From contig VOGB01000005.1 of NCBI GenBank assembly GCA_009493725.1, positions 536,335 through 600,334 of the forward strand: a stretch of 64,000 nucleotides of DNA, written 5' to 3'. The DNA is from Pseudoramibacter fermentans. Lineage in GTDB: Bacteria > Bacillota > Clostridia > Eubacteriales > Eubacteriaceae. Shown one piece after another: positions 33,510 through 41,088 of this stretch; within the stretch, counting starts at the first letter, position 1, and every line of letters begins with the position of its first letter. The notes below the pieces were generated by a model. It did not search any database. It saw only the letters and a list, made by a program, of their open reading frames with translations, and was not told the DNA's origin. A program made the translations under genes and the position numbers.

Positions 33510-33623
33510 GTTCCGTCCTCTTTTCTCTCAAATTGTTTCTTTTTTTCCTATTTTAAGAAAAAAATGAGAAAATTTCAACACATAATTGTTTGACTATTCA
33601 AATTATAGTGTTTTATTTTTCAA
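33510..33623. other. Intergenic promoter region of the sensor operon
   Basis: 114 AT-rich bases between the aldehyde dehydrogenase stop and the kinase start, with an inverted repeat TTTGACTATTCAAA at 33589-33602. No terminator is evident. Confidence 0.4.
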
Positions 33624-34919
33624 TTACTTTATTTGAAACGCCTCCGACAACACACAGCGTCTGCGGTGAGTGAAATGTCTTGCCGAAATCGGCCCTTCAC
33701 CGGTCTGAGACGCGATGGAGAAGGCGCAGGGCACGTCCACGCCGAAGCCAATCGACGAAATGAACGGCGCGTTTTTGACAAAAATAGCCGTCCGCATCGC
33801 TCTCGCCGCTTCATCTAAGCGTTCGATGCTGCGGCTGTGAATCCCAGCTGTGTGATGGTAATTTTGTTCAACCTGCGATGCCGCGGTCAGCGCCGATTTA
33901 AAGTCCGGCATCCGAACCATTGGCACAATCGGTATCTTGACCTCTTTCATCACGAGCAGATCGTTCAGACGGGCCTCGCCCACCGCAAGCTTCGCCGGAT
34001 AATGGTACACGACGCCCGCGCGGTCCAAGATTTCTTTCAAGGGCCGGCCTTCGTACCGTCTGGCCACGTCGCCGTCGGCATTGAACATCAGGCGCTCTAC
34101 CTTTTCCATGTCTTTGCTGTCAAGCACCTGAACGCCCACTCTCGCGAAAGCGGTCAAAAGCGGCTCCGCGACGCAGTCCAGCGTCACGATGGCTTTTTCC
34201 GACACGCACATCAAATTGTAATCAAAGGCCGCGGATTCCGCGATAGCCGACGCCGCGCGGTCGAGATCCGCCGTTTCGTCGACGATGACCGGCGGATTGG
34301 CCGGTCCCGCGCCGATGACCTTTTTGTCGGCACGAAAAGCCGCGCTGACCGCTGTACTCGAGCCCGTCACGACAATCATGTCCACATCGGGATGATTCAT
34401 CAGCTGTTCACAGACGTGATGACCTGTCGTCGGCAGCATCGAGACCAAATGATCGATACCAATCGCTTCTTTAATGCTCGCGTTGATCAATTCAACCGCC
34501 GTCTGACTGCTGTGGAACGCTCTCGGATGAGGGCAGTGGATGATGGCGTTGCCCGCCGCCAAGGCCGAAATCGTCGTGTTGATCAATACCGCGATGGGAT
34601 TAGTGCACGGGTGAACCGCGGCGATAACGCCGCAGGATGAAAGCTCAGTCAAGACGATGCCGTCGTCATTGGTGAGCACCTCTGTCTGCAAATCCTCGAC
34701 CCCTGGCGTCTTGTCGACGGCCAGCGCAATTTTTCTCGCCTTGTCCACGGAATGCCCCATGCCGGTTTCACGACAGGCCATTTCCGCGAGATTCATCACG
34801 GCGCCCTTCAGCCCTTTCCGAACGGCTTCGATCGTTCTTTTCCTATCTTTAAGTGTGCATTGTCTGTACGCCGTGTAGGCTTGTCCTGAAGCGCAGACAA
34901 TTTGTCCTATCGCATCCAT
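33624..34919 (-). CDS. Second CoA-acylating aldehyde dehydrogenase, without encapsulation peptide
   Basis: About 431 residues from ATG 34919, which has AGAAAGGAAAAC upstream; an earlier in-frame Met at 35021 lies in the terminator region and is unlikely. Same family as PduP: LTELSSCGVIAAVHPCTNPI, GAGPANPPVIVDETAD, catalytic Cys in FDYNLMCVSEK, and an end RRRCVLSEAFQIK nearly equal to that of PduP. Unlike PduP it lacks the N-terminal targeting helix and linker and begins at the catalytic fold, so it should be cytosolic or be recruited by another protein. Placed downstream of the glycyl radical activase, behind a terminator. Confidence 0.92.
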   Translation of the reverse strand: MDAIGQIVCASGQAYTAYRQCTLKDRKRTIEAVRKGLKGAVMNLAEMACRETGMGHSVDKARKIALAVDKTPGVEDLQTEVLTNDDGIVLTELSSCGVIAAVHPCTNPIAVLINTTISALAAGNAIIHCPHPRAFHSSQTAVELINASIKEAIGIDHLVSMLPTTGHHVCEQLMNHPDVDMIVVTGSSTAVSAAFRADKKVIGAGPANPPVIVDETADLDRAASAIAESAAFDYNLMCVSEKAIVTLDCVAEPLLTAFARVGVQVLDSKDMEKVERLMFNADGDVARRYEGRPLKEILDRAGVVYHYPAKLAVGEARLNDLLVMKEVKIPIVPMVRMPDFKSALTAASQVEQNYHHTAGIHSRSIERLDEAARAMRTAIFVKNAPFISSIGFGVDVPCAFSIASQTGEGPISARHFTHRRRCVLSEAFQIK

Positions 34920-34973
34920 TGTTTTCCTTTCTGAATTTCTTTGTATCATCGTTGTTCGAATGGCTTGTCTACT

Positions 34974-35003
34974 TATAAAAATAGGGCCCGAAAATCGGAC
35001 CCT
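34974..35003 (-). terminator. Terminator or attenuator before the second aldehyde dehydrogenase
   Basis: AGGGCCCGA/TCGGACCCT stem with a three-base loop, followed on the minus strand by ATTTTTATAAG. It lies 55 bases before the ATG at 34919, so it either ends the activase transcript or attenuates the dehydrogenase. Confidence 0.75.
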
Positions 35004-35214
35004 GAAATCAAAACCGATCAAGACATCCTGAGATCAAAAAGAATGGGCTCTGAAAGCTCGTATTTCGGCCGCGTCACCCCACATTGTGACGCAGCCTGAT
35101 AGATAATTTGTCTTGTCGTTTGTTTTGATTATTGAACGGCAATCGATTTATCGACCGCCGATTCAACCTTAATATTTGGCTATTTAACCTTGTTTTAATC
35201 AACCATCTTTTGTA
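35004..35214 (-). other. Structured ~210-base leader between activase and dehydrogenase
   Basis: No gene. On the minus strand it holds a strong hairpin GGCTGCGTCAC/GGTGACGCGGCC (about 35069-35097), a smaller one with GAGCTTTCAGAGCC, and the terminator at its end. No T-box, SAM or B12 box core was recognised. Confidence 0.5.
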
Positions 35215-36150
35215 TTAACCGCCGATTTTGCACTTCAGGCCTGCCGCTTCGACCATGTCTTTGAAATGATTCATCGTTTCCCGAGAAGGGGTTTTGGTCT
35301 CTGGCATCCGGTAAGGAATACCCAGCAGCTCGTATTTGTTTTCGCCTAAAGTATGGTAGGGCAGCAAATGTATTTCGTGGACGCCCTGCAGCGATTTCGC
35401 GTATTCGATAATTTCCGCGATGGTTTGATCGTCTGCGTTGACGCCCGGAATCGTCGGCACGCGAATAATGGTTTCGCCTGCCTCCCGCGCGATGCGCGCC
35501 GCATTTTTTCTTATGACTTGATTGCTGACGTTGGTGAATTTCTTGTGAATCTCGTCATTGGGTGCTTTCGCGTCGAGTAATGCCAAATCAACATGAGGCA
35601 GCACCAGATCCAGCGCTTCCTCGTTGGTCGTGTAACCCGTCGTTTCAATCGTGGTGTTCCACCCCTGATCCTTTGCAGCCTTGAGCAGTTCCGCCGCGAA
35701 TTTGTACTGCATCAGCGGTTCCCCGCCCGACAGGGTCATGCCGCCGTTGGTTCTCCGGTAATAACTGGCGTCTTTTTTGACTTCCCGGATCACCTGCTGG
35801 ACGGTCATCTTTTTCCCCTTCTGAACCAGGGCGTCCGCCGGACAGACAGCTGCGCATTCGCCACAGCCGTTGCACTTATCGTAATCGATAAAATGCGGAT
35901 TGTCCGGCGACAGGGCCCCCGGCACCGGACAAACCTTTAAACACGAGCCGCAGTGAATGCAGTTTTCAGCTTGATACAAAACAACGGGCTGAAGCTTCTG
36001 AGATTCCGGGTTGCAGCACCACAGGCATCTCAGCGGGCATCCTTTCAAAAATACGATCGTTCGGATGCCCGGGCCGTCGTTGAGAGAAAATCGCTGGATG
36101 TTGAAGACACTGCCTTCCATCCCATAATTGATATTATCATCTGCAAGCAA
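35215..36150 (-). CDS. Glycyl radical enzyme activase (radical SAM)
   Basis: 311 residues. FLKGCPLRCLWC gives the CxxxCxxC radical-SAM cluster, followed by two ferredoxin-like [4Fe-4S] motifs (CIHCGSCLKVCP and CNGCGECAAVCP), as in activases of glycerol dehydratase, CutC and 4-hydroxyphenylacetate decarboxylase; then SGGEPLMQYKFA and the barrel. It abstracts H from the glycine of the enzyme encoded just upstream, using SAM. Start: TTG at 36150 has AGGAG at 8-base spacing; ATG of MEGSVFNIQRF 10 codons in is the alternative. 29 bases after the dehydratase stop, same operon. Confidence 0.94.
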   Translation of the reverse strand: MLADDNINYGMEGSVFNIQRFSLNDGPGIRTIVFLKGCPLRCLWCCNPESQKLQPVVLYQAENCIHCGSCLKVCPVPGALSPDNPHFIDYDKCNGCGECAAVCPADALVQKGKKMTVQQVIREVKKDASYYRRTNGGMTLSGGEPLMQYKFAAELLKAAKDQGWNTTIETTGYTTNEEALDLVLPHVDLALLDAKAPNDEIHKKFTNVSNQVIRKNAARIAREAGETIIRVPTIPGVNADDQTIAEIIEYAKSLQGVHEIHLLPYHTLGENKYELLGIPYRMPETKTPSRETMNHFKDMVEAAGLKCKIGG

Positions 36151-36179
36151 CGCGGCTTCTCCTTCCGTTTAGATTATTA

Positions 36180-38798
36180 TTATTCGAATGTCTGTTCAGT
36201 TCTCGCGATGATGTCATCCTGAACGTCTTTAGCCAGAACGACGAACTGTGCGGAGTAACCGGCGACACGGACGATCAAGTCTTTGTGCTGTTCCGGATGT
36301 TTCTGCGCTTCGAGCAGAGTTGCACGGTCGACGATGTTGAACTGAATGTGATAGCCCTTGTGATCAAAGTATGCTCTGACCAATGCCGCGAAGCGTTTCA
36401 GACCTTCATCGCCTGCAACGGCTGACGGTAAGAGTTTCTGGTTCAACAAGGTCCCATTACCGAAGTCGAGGGCATCGATGGTTGCGGATGATGCGTTAGC
36501 TGCGGTCGGTCCGCTGACATCACAGCCATGACGCGGTGAAATGTTGTCGGACAATGCGGTCTGTGCTAAACGGCCATCTGGCAGTGCGTCGACAGCGCGG
36601 CCCATCCCAACGTTGGCTGAAACGGTGTAGCAGCCTGCGTGGTAAATCCCGCCACGCGGGTTCTTCTTGCCGTGGACGTTGCTGGAGTAGATCTTCGTGA
36701 TCCGGCGTCCAAGCAAGTCGACTTCTGGAATATCGTTCCCGAAGTGCGGTGAGTTAAGCAGCAGCTGATGGATCTTTTCCCATTTTGCCAAATCTGCTGC
36801 GGTCGGGTTCTTCTTGCAGCCTTCGCCGCACGGTGCGGATGAAGCGGATGCCGATTCTGCGATCGACGCGATGTCGACATTGCTGCTGCCCTTGAGGACA
36901 GACTGGACGACATCCCAGATCTTCTGTTCCATCGCGGAACGGCCAGCTGTTGAAGTGGCGCTGCCTGCGCCGCCGCTCGGGGAAACCTGACTGCGGTCTG
37001 CGCCGCTCGGTGCGCCAGACGGATCGACGGCGTAACCGAAGTTGTTGTCGACGGCTTCCATCATGTCAGCCATGGTCATGGTCTTGTCGTCGAAGATGTT
37101 CTTCTTGACTGCGACGAAAGAGTCGATGACGTCAGCGGTCCCGAAGGCCTGCGGCCCGGTGAAGTTGTAGATCGCGGCACCTTCCTGAACGGTTGCGCCC
37201 TTGTCCATACAGCCGTCAACCAAGGCGGATTCGAACGGCAGGGTCATGTTCATCATGTGGGCGTAGTCGACGCAGTTGTCGGCTTCGACCAAATAATCGA
37301 TGAAGAATTTCATCTGTTCTTCGTAAGCTGCGACAAAATCTTCAAAGGTCTTGAAGTCGGTCATTTCGCCGGTCTTTGGCCCGAGCTGTTCGCCGCGGCA
37401 GCGGCCGTTGTGCATCGTGATATCCAAAACCTTGCAGCAGTTGAAGAATGCGGCATCGTGCCAGCCGTCTGTCTTGTGCTGCGGCTGCGGTTCAACGCAT
37501 CCGATTGGCAGCCAGTCACGGGCATCTTCCAGTGACACACCGTCGTTTTCGAGCATTGGGATGGCGACTTCGTCGTTGTACATCGCCGGCAGGCCGTGTC
37601 CTAAGCGGACCACTTCGCATGCGCGGTATAAGAATTCGTCTGGCGTGCCGTCCCAGTAACGGATGGACATGGATGGCTGCGGCAGACCGGTGTGGGCGAT
37701 GGCATCCAGCTGCATGTAGGAAACGTCGTTGGTTGCGTCAAGACCTTCAGGGGTCTGGCCGCCGGCGCACATGTTCTGGAAAATCGCGTAGCCCGCGAAC
37801 AATTCGTCGGACACCGCGTCACGGGTTTTGTTTAAGTCGTTGAGTTTGATGAAGATGCAGTCAACCAATTCCTGCGCGAAATCGCGGGTCATGTTGGCAT
37901 CGTTCTTGTAGTACGGATACATATACTGGTCGAAACGTCCCGGTGAGATGGAGTGACCGGAAGATTCGATCTGCATAATCAATTGGACAAACCAGAAGGA
38001 CTGGCAGGCTTCCCAGAAGTTGGATGCCGGTTTTTCCGGTACGTTCTGGCAGTTCTGCGCGATGACCAGAAGTTCTTTCTGGCGCTGCGGATTGATTTCC
38101 TTCTTCGCCATATCGAGGGCCATTTCAGCGTAACGATGGGCGTAATTGATACATGCGTTGTAGGTGATGATGACGGCATCGTAGAACTGGCGTTTTTTGA
38201 TGGTCGCCGGATCGTTGGGATCGAGGGCTGCTTTCTTTTCAGCTGCTTCTTTGATGATGCCGCTGAAGCCGACTCTTAAAACTTTGCCGTAATCGACGCA
38301 GACGTGGCCGATCCCGTTGTAGTAATAGTTCCCAACGGTGAAGACACCGAGATCCTGGCATTTCTGGCAGGTGTCGGACATCAGTGAGCTGGCCAGTTCG
38401 GAGTTGGTTCTGCCCGGCCAATATTCAAAAACTTTTTCCAAGCGGTGCTTGGTATCTTCTGGAATTTCAAATGGGTCGCATTTACGTGTGGCCATCGTAT
38501 CGAATTCAGCCGCTACCCAATCGTAGGAATATTCCGGGAAGAGCTGGCAGCCGCGGTCTGTTAACGTCGCAGACCCGACAATCAGTTCGTCCGGGCGAAT
38601 CGTAATTGGAATATTGTTTAAAATATGTTCATTCGCGTGTGCAATCCGCATGACCGGCGCTTCTTTTTCGTGTGCGCGGTACGCTTCTGTAACCAGTTCC
38701 GCACGATCCGCTTCGACGGTTGGCGTCGCGTCGATAATACGCTGTTTTAGTCGTTTGACTCGATCGGTCGGTTCGGTGAATCCTTTAGCAATTCCCAT
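36180..38798 (-). CDS. Glycyl radical diol/glycerol dehydratase with internal insertion
   Basis: 872 residues; B12-independent dehydration of 1,2-propanediol or glycerol. Key residues fall one position after those of Clostridium butyricum glycerol dehydratase: His165 (His164), His282-Ser283 (His281-Ser282), Cys434 and Glu436 in IGCVEPQ (Cys433, Glu435), Asp448 in GWHDA (Asp447). The radical glycine is Gly847 in RVAGYSA, against Gly763 there, so about 83 residues are inserted. The insertion spans ~592-664: a Gly/Ser/Ala-rich linker, the amphipathic helix MEQKIWDVVQSVLKG (623-637), another linker and CGEGC. This looks like an encapsulation peptide placed inside the protein. The residue pattern argues against choline lyase CutC. 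ATG preceded by AGAGGAGGCTATT. Confidence 0.92.
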   Translation of the reverse strand: MGIAKGFTEPTDRVKRLKQRIIDATPTVEADRAELVTEAYRAHEKEAPVMRIAHANEHILNNIPITIRPDELIVGSATLTDRGCQLFPEYSYDWVAAEFDTMATRKCDPFEIPEDTKHRLEKVFEYWPGRTNSELASSLMSDTCQKCQDLGVFTVGNYYYNGIGHVCVDYGKVLRVGFSGIIKEAAEKKAALDPNDPATIKKRQFYDAVIITYNACINYAHRYAEMALDMAKKEINPQRQKELLVIAQNCQNVPEKPASNFWEACQSFWFVQLIMQIESSGHSISPGRFDQYMYPYYKNDANMTRDFAQELVDCIFIKLNDLNKTRDAVSDELFAGYAIFQNMCAGGQTPEGLDATNDVSYMQLDAIAHTGLPQPSMSIRYWDGTPDEFLYRACEVVRLGHGLPAMYNDEVAIPMLENDGVSLEDARDWLPIGCVEPQPQHKTDGWHDAAFFNCCKVLDITMHNGRCRGEQLGPKTGEMTDFKTFEDFVAAYEEQMKFFIDYLVEADNCVDYAHMMNMTLPFESALVDGCMDKGATVQEGAAIYNFTGPQAFGTADVIDSFVAVKKNIFDDKTMTMADMMEAVDNNFGYAVDPSGAPSGADRSQVSPSGGAGSATSTAGRSAMEQKIWDVVQSVLKGSSNVDIASIAESASASSAPCGEGCKKNPTAADLAKWEKIHQLLLNSPHFGNDIPEVDLLGRRITKIYSSNVHGKKNPRGGIYHAGCYTVSANVGMGRAVDALPDGRLAQTALSDNISPRHGCDVSGPTAANASSATIDALDFGNGTLLNQKLLPSAVAGDEGLKRFAALVRAYFDHKGYHIQFNIVDRATLLEAQKHPEQHKDLIVRVAGYSAQFVVLAKDVQDDIIARTEQTFE

Positions 38799-38942
38799 AA
38801 TAGCCTCCTCTATAAGCTTTCATATCATTTTTATTGCGTCGCACTGTTTCACACACACCAGCAGTGCTTACGATTTCATTATAGGTCAATTTACGTGTTG
38901 CCTAATAATACAGAGCAAACCAAAAAAATGTAATTTTAAATT
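38799..38942 (-). promoter_or_regulatory. Control region of the glycyl radical operon
   Basis: A -10 TATAAT lies at 38878-38883 (minus) without a good -35, consistent with activator control. The 5' leader contains an inverted repeat GCACTG/CAGTGC at about 38840-38861. No terminator separates it from the small gene upstream. Confidence 0.5.
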
Positions 38943-39140
38943 TCACGCTTCAGTGCTGAAAACTTCAACGCCTTCAAAAAAGGCGGCGTAATTCACCGGC
39001 TCATCTTGACCGATACTCGGGTCGTTTGCGTGCAGACTTTCGATCAGGCGGACCGCCCGATTCACTTCGTCTTCAGACTTTCCATTGGCGGTCATTACCT
39101 GGATGAACATTGCTTTTGACATGGTTGGTTTTGTTTCCAT
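38943..39140 (-). CDS. Small unknown protein between DJ-1 and dehydratase genes
   Basis: 65 residues from ATG 39140 (AGAGG at 6-base spacing); a longer frame starts inside the DJ-1 gene and is less likely. METKPTMSKAMFIQVMTANG then a helical part (SEDEVNRAVRLIESLHAND) and an acidic end (NYAAFFEGVEVFSTEA). No signal peptide, no cysteine. Not recognised. Co-oriented with and 19 bases downstream of the DJ-1 gene, and just before the dehydratase promoter. Confidence 0.7.
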   Translation of the reverse strand: METKPTMSKAMFIQVMTANGKSEDEVNRAVRLIESLHANDPSIGQDEPVNYAAFFEGVEVFSTEA

Positions 39141-39159
39141 TGTGGCCTCTATCCTCTTT

Positions 39160-39726
39160 TTATTTTCCAAATTTCGCAATAAACTGTTTTAAAATCGCGA
39201 CATTGCCCGGCCACGCCGGTGCCGTCACTAAATTGCCATCTGTCATGGCCTGATCCGGCGGCAATTCAATGTATTCACCGCCCGCCAGCACCACTTCAGG
39301 CCCGACTGCCGGATAGGCAGTCAGTTTTCTTCCCTTTAAGCAATCTGCCACAGCCAAAATCTGAACGCCGTGACAAATGGCCGCAACCGGCAGCTTGTTG
39401 GTCATGAAATATTGGACCATTTCAACGACTCTCGGAATCGTCCTGAGGTATTCCGGCGATCTCCCGCCGGTCAGATACAGCCCGTCGTAATCTGAAAAAT
39501 CTGCCGTATCAAAGGACGCGTTAAGGGTAAACAAATGGCCCGGCTTTTCGGTATAGGTCTGATCCCCTAAAAAATCGTGGACCGCGGTTTTGATCGTGTC
39601 CCCCTTTTGTTTTCCCGGGCAGACGACGTCGACATCGAACCCGCAGACCAGCAGCGCCTGATACGGCACCATGACCTCGTAATCCTCTGTGAAGTCGCCG
39701 GCCAACATTAATATTTTTTTACTCAT
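39160..39726 (-). CDS. DJ-1/PfpI family protein
   Basis: 188 residues of the glutamine-amidotransferase-like fold: KILMLAGDFTEDYEVMVPYQAL (with the acidic residue of the site), DGLYLTGGRSPEYLR, and the nucleophile elbow AAICHGVQIL with Cys. Family members are chaperones, glyoxalase/deglycase-like enzymes or proteases of the cytoplasm. A role against reactive aldehydes would suit this propionaldehyde-producing locus, but that is inference. ATG 39726 with TAGAGGAGAAAGC upstream; follows the hydrogenase gene by 45 bases. Confidence 0.9.
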   Translation of the reverse strand: MSKKILMLAGDFTEDYEVMVPYQALLVCGFDVDVVCPGKQKGDTIKTAVHDFLGDQTYTEKPGHLFTLNASFDTADFSDYDGLYLTGGRSPEYLRTIPRVVEMVQYFMTNKLPVAAICHGVQILAVADCLKGRKLTAYPAVGPEVVLAGGEYIELPPDQAMTDGNLVTAPAWPGNVAILKQFIAKFGK

Positions 39727-39771
39727 GCTTTCTCCTCTAGATGTTTGATTTGCGCCAAAACGCTCAGCCGC

Positions 39772-41088
39772 TTAACGGGCGTGGTAGCGGGTGTGCAGCA
39801 GAAACCTTGCCAATTCGCTGCCCGGTGTCTTTAGAAATTCCCGATACAATTCTTGAACCTCGGGGTTGTCAAGAGAATTTCTGCGCGTCAATCTTTCGTC
39901 CTCCCGATACAAGCTGCGCATGCGTTTTTTCCTCAAACTGTCCGGCGGCGGAATGATGTGCCCTTGAGGCTGCCCCGCGCCGCTGATGCATCCACCCGGG
40001 CAGGTCATCACTTCGATGAAATGAAAGTGGTTGAAGGCTTCGCTTTCAATCAATTTTTCGGCGTTGGCCGTACCAAAGGCAACCGCCGTTTTAATCGTCT
40101 TGCCCGCAATGGTCACTTCTGCGCTCTTTATTCCGCTCAATCCCCGAACGGGTTCAAAATCGAGCAGGGTATCCGGTGCCGGTTTCTTTTCCAGCAGTGT
40201 ATACGCGGCGCGCAGTGCCGCTTCCATGACGCCGCCGGTATTGCCGAAAATCACACCGGCGCCCGTGCCCTTGCCCAGAAGCGAATCGAAGGGCGACGGC
40301 TGGAGCGCGTCGTAATCGACGCCCTTTTTCTTCATCCACCAGGCCAGTTCCTTTGTCGTAATGACGTAATCCACGTCCCGCATCTGAGGGCAGCAGCCCG
40401 CTGCACCCGCCGCGTTGAGCTCCGGTCTCGAAATTTCAAATTTTTTCGCGGTACACGGTGTCACCGCCACGTGCACGATGTTCTGCGGATCGATTTGATT
40501 TTGAAAGGCAAAGTAGGTTTTCACCAAGGCGCCCTGCATCCCGATCGGGCTCTTCGCCGACGAGATATTGGGCAGAATCTCCGGATGAAAGGTTTCAGCG
40601 TATTTGACCCACGCCGGGCAGCAGCTGGTAAACTGCGGCAGCGGACCGCTTTGATCTAAAATCCGGCTGAGCAGCTCCGTGCCTTCTTCCACGATCGTCA
40701 AATCTGCGCTGAAGGTGACGTCGAGGACGTAATCGCCGCCAAGGGCGCGCAGCGCCGCGACCATTTTGTCTTCAACATACTGCCCATCCAAGCGGCCAAA
40801 GGCATCACCCAAACCGACTCGGACAGAGGGCGACGTGGAAAACACCACGATTTTTTCTGGATCGTTGACCGCCGCTTCGACCAGAGGGACATCATTTTTC
40901 GGCGTAATCGCCTGTTCCGGGCAGGCCGCCGCGCACTGTCCGCAATTCAGACAGGCTACCTTTTCCCTGCCTGCGACGCCGTTCGCTTCCTCACAAACCG
41001 CGTAGCAGTGCCCGCAGGACGTACACAAATCGTTATTTTTCACAATGGCCGGATTGTCCGGTGCCACGTAAACGTAAGGTTCATGCAT
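39772..41088 (-). CDS. [FeFe] hydrogenase, single subunit, probably group B
   Basis: 438 residues. Two N-terminal [4Fe-4S] motifs (CTSCGHCYAVC, CLNCGQCAAACP), then the H-cluster motifs: L1 FTSCCPAWVKY, L2 TPCTAKKFE and L3 EVMTCPGGCISGAGQP. Standard group A enzymes have MPCTAKK and ACPGGCxxGGGQ; the TPC and GAG forms here resemble group B (CpIII-like) proteins as I recall them. Produces or consumes H2 with ferredoxin; cytosolic. Its ATG overlaps the CO dehydrogenase stop (TGATG), so the two are translationally coupled. No maturase genes (hydEFG) nearby. Confidence 0.9.
   Translation of the reverse strand: MHEPYVYVAPDNPAIVKNNDLCTSCGHCYAVCEEANGVAGREKVACLNCGQCAAACPEQAITPKNDVPLVEAAVNDPEKIVVFSTSPSVRVGLGDAFGRLDGQYVEDKMVAALRALGGDYVLDVTFSADLTIVEEGTELLSRILDQSGPLPQFTSCCPAWVKYAETFHPEILPNISSAKSPIGMQGALVKTYFAFQNQIDPQNIVHVAVTPCTAKKFEISRPELNAAGAAGCCPQMRDVDYVITTKELAWWMKKKGVDYDALQPSPFDSLLGKGTGAGVIFGNTGGVMEAALRAAYTLLEKKPAPDTLLDFEPVRGLSGIKSAEVTIAGKTIKTAVAFGTANAEKLIESEAFNHFHFIEVMTCPGGCISGAGQPQGHIIPPPDSLRKKRMRSLYREDERLTRRNSLDNPEVQELYREFLKTPGSELARFLLHTRYHAR

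Noticed and set aside
36180..38798. Glycyl radical enzyme as choline trimethylamine-lyase CutC
   Set aside because: Residues at the diagnostic places (His165, His282-Ser283, Asp448 in GWHDA) fit glycerol/diol dehydratase numbering, and the CutC-type Asp/Thr pattern is not seen.
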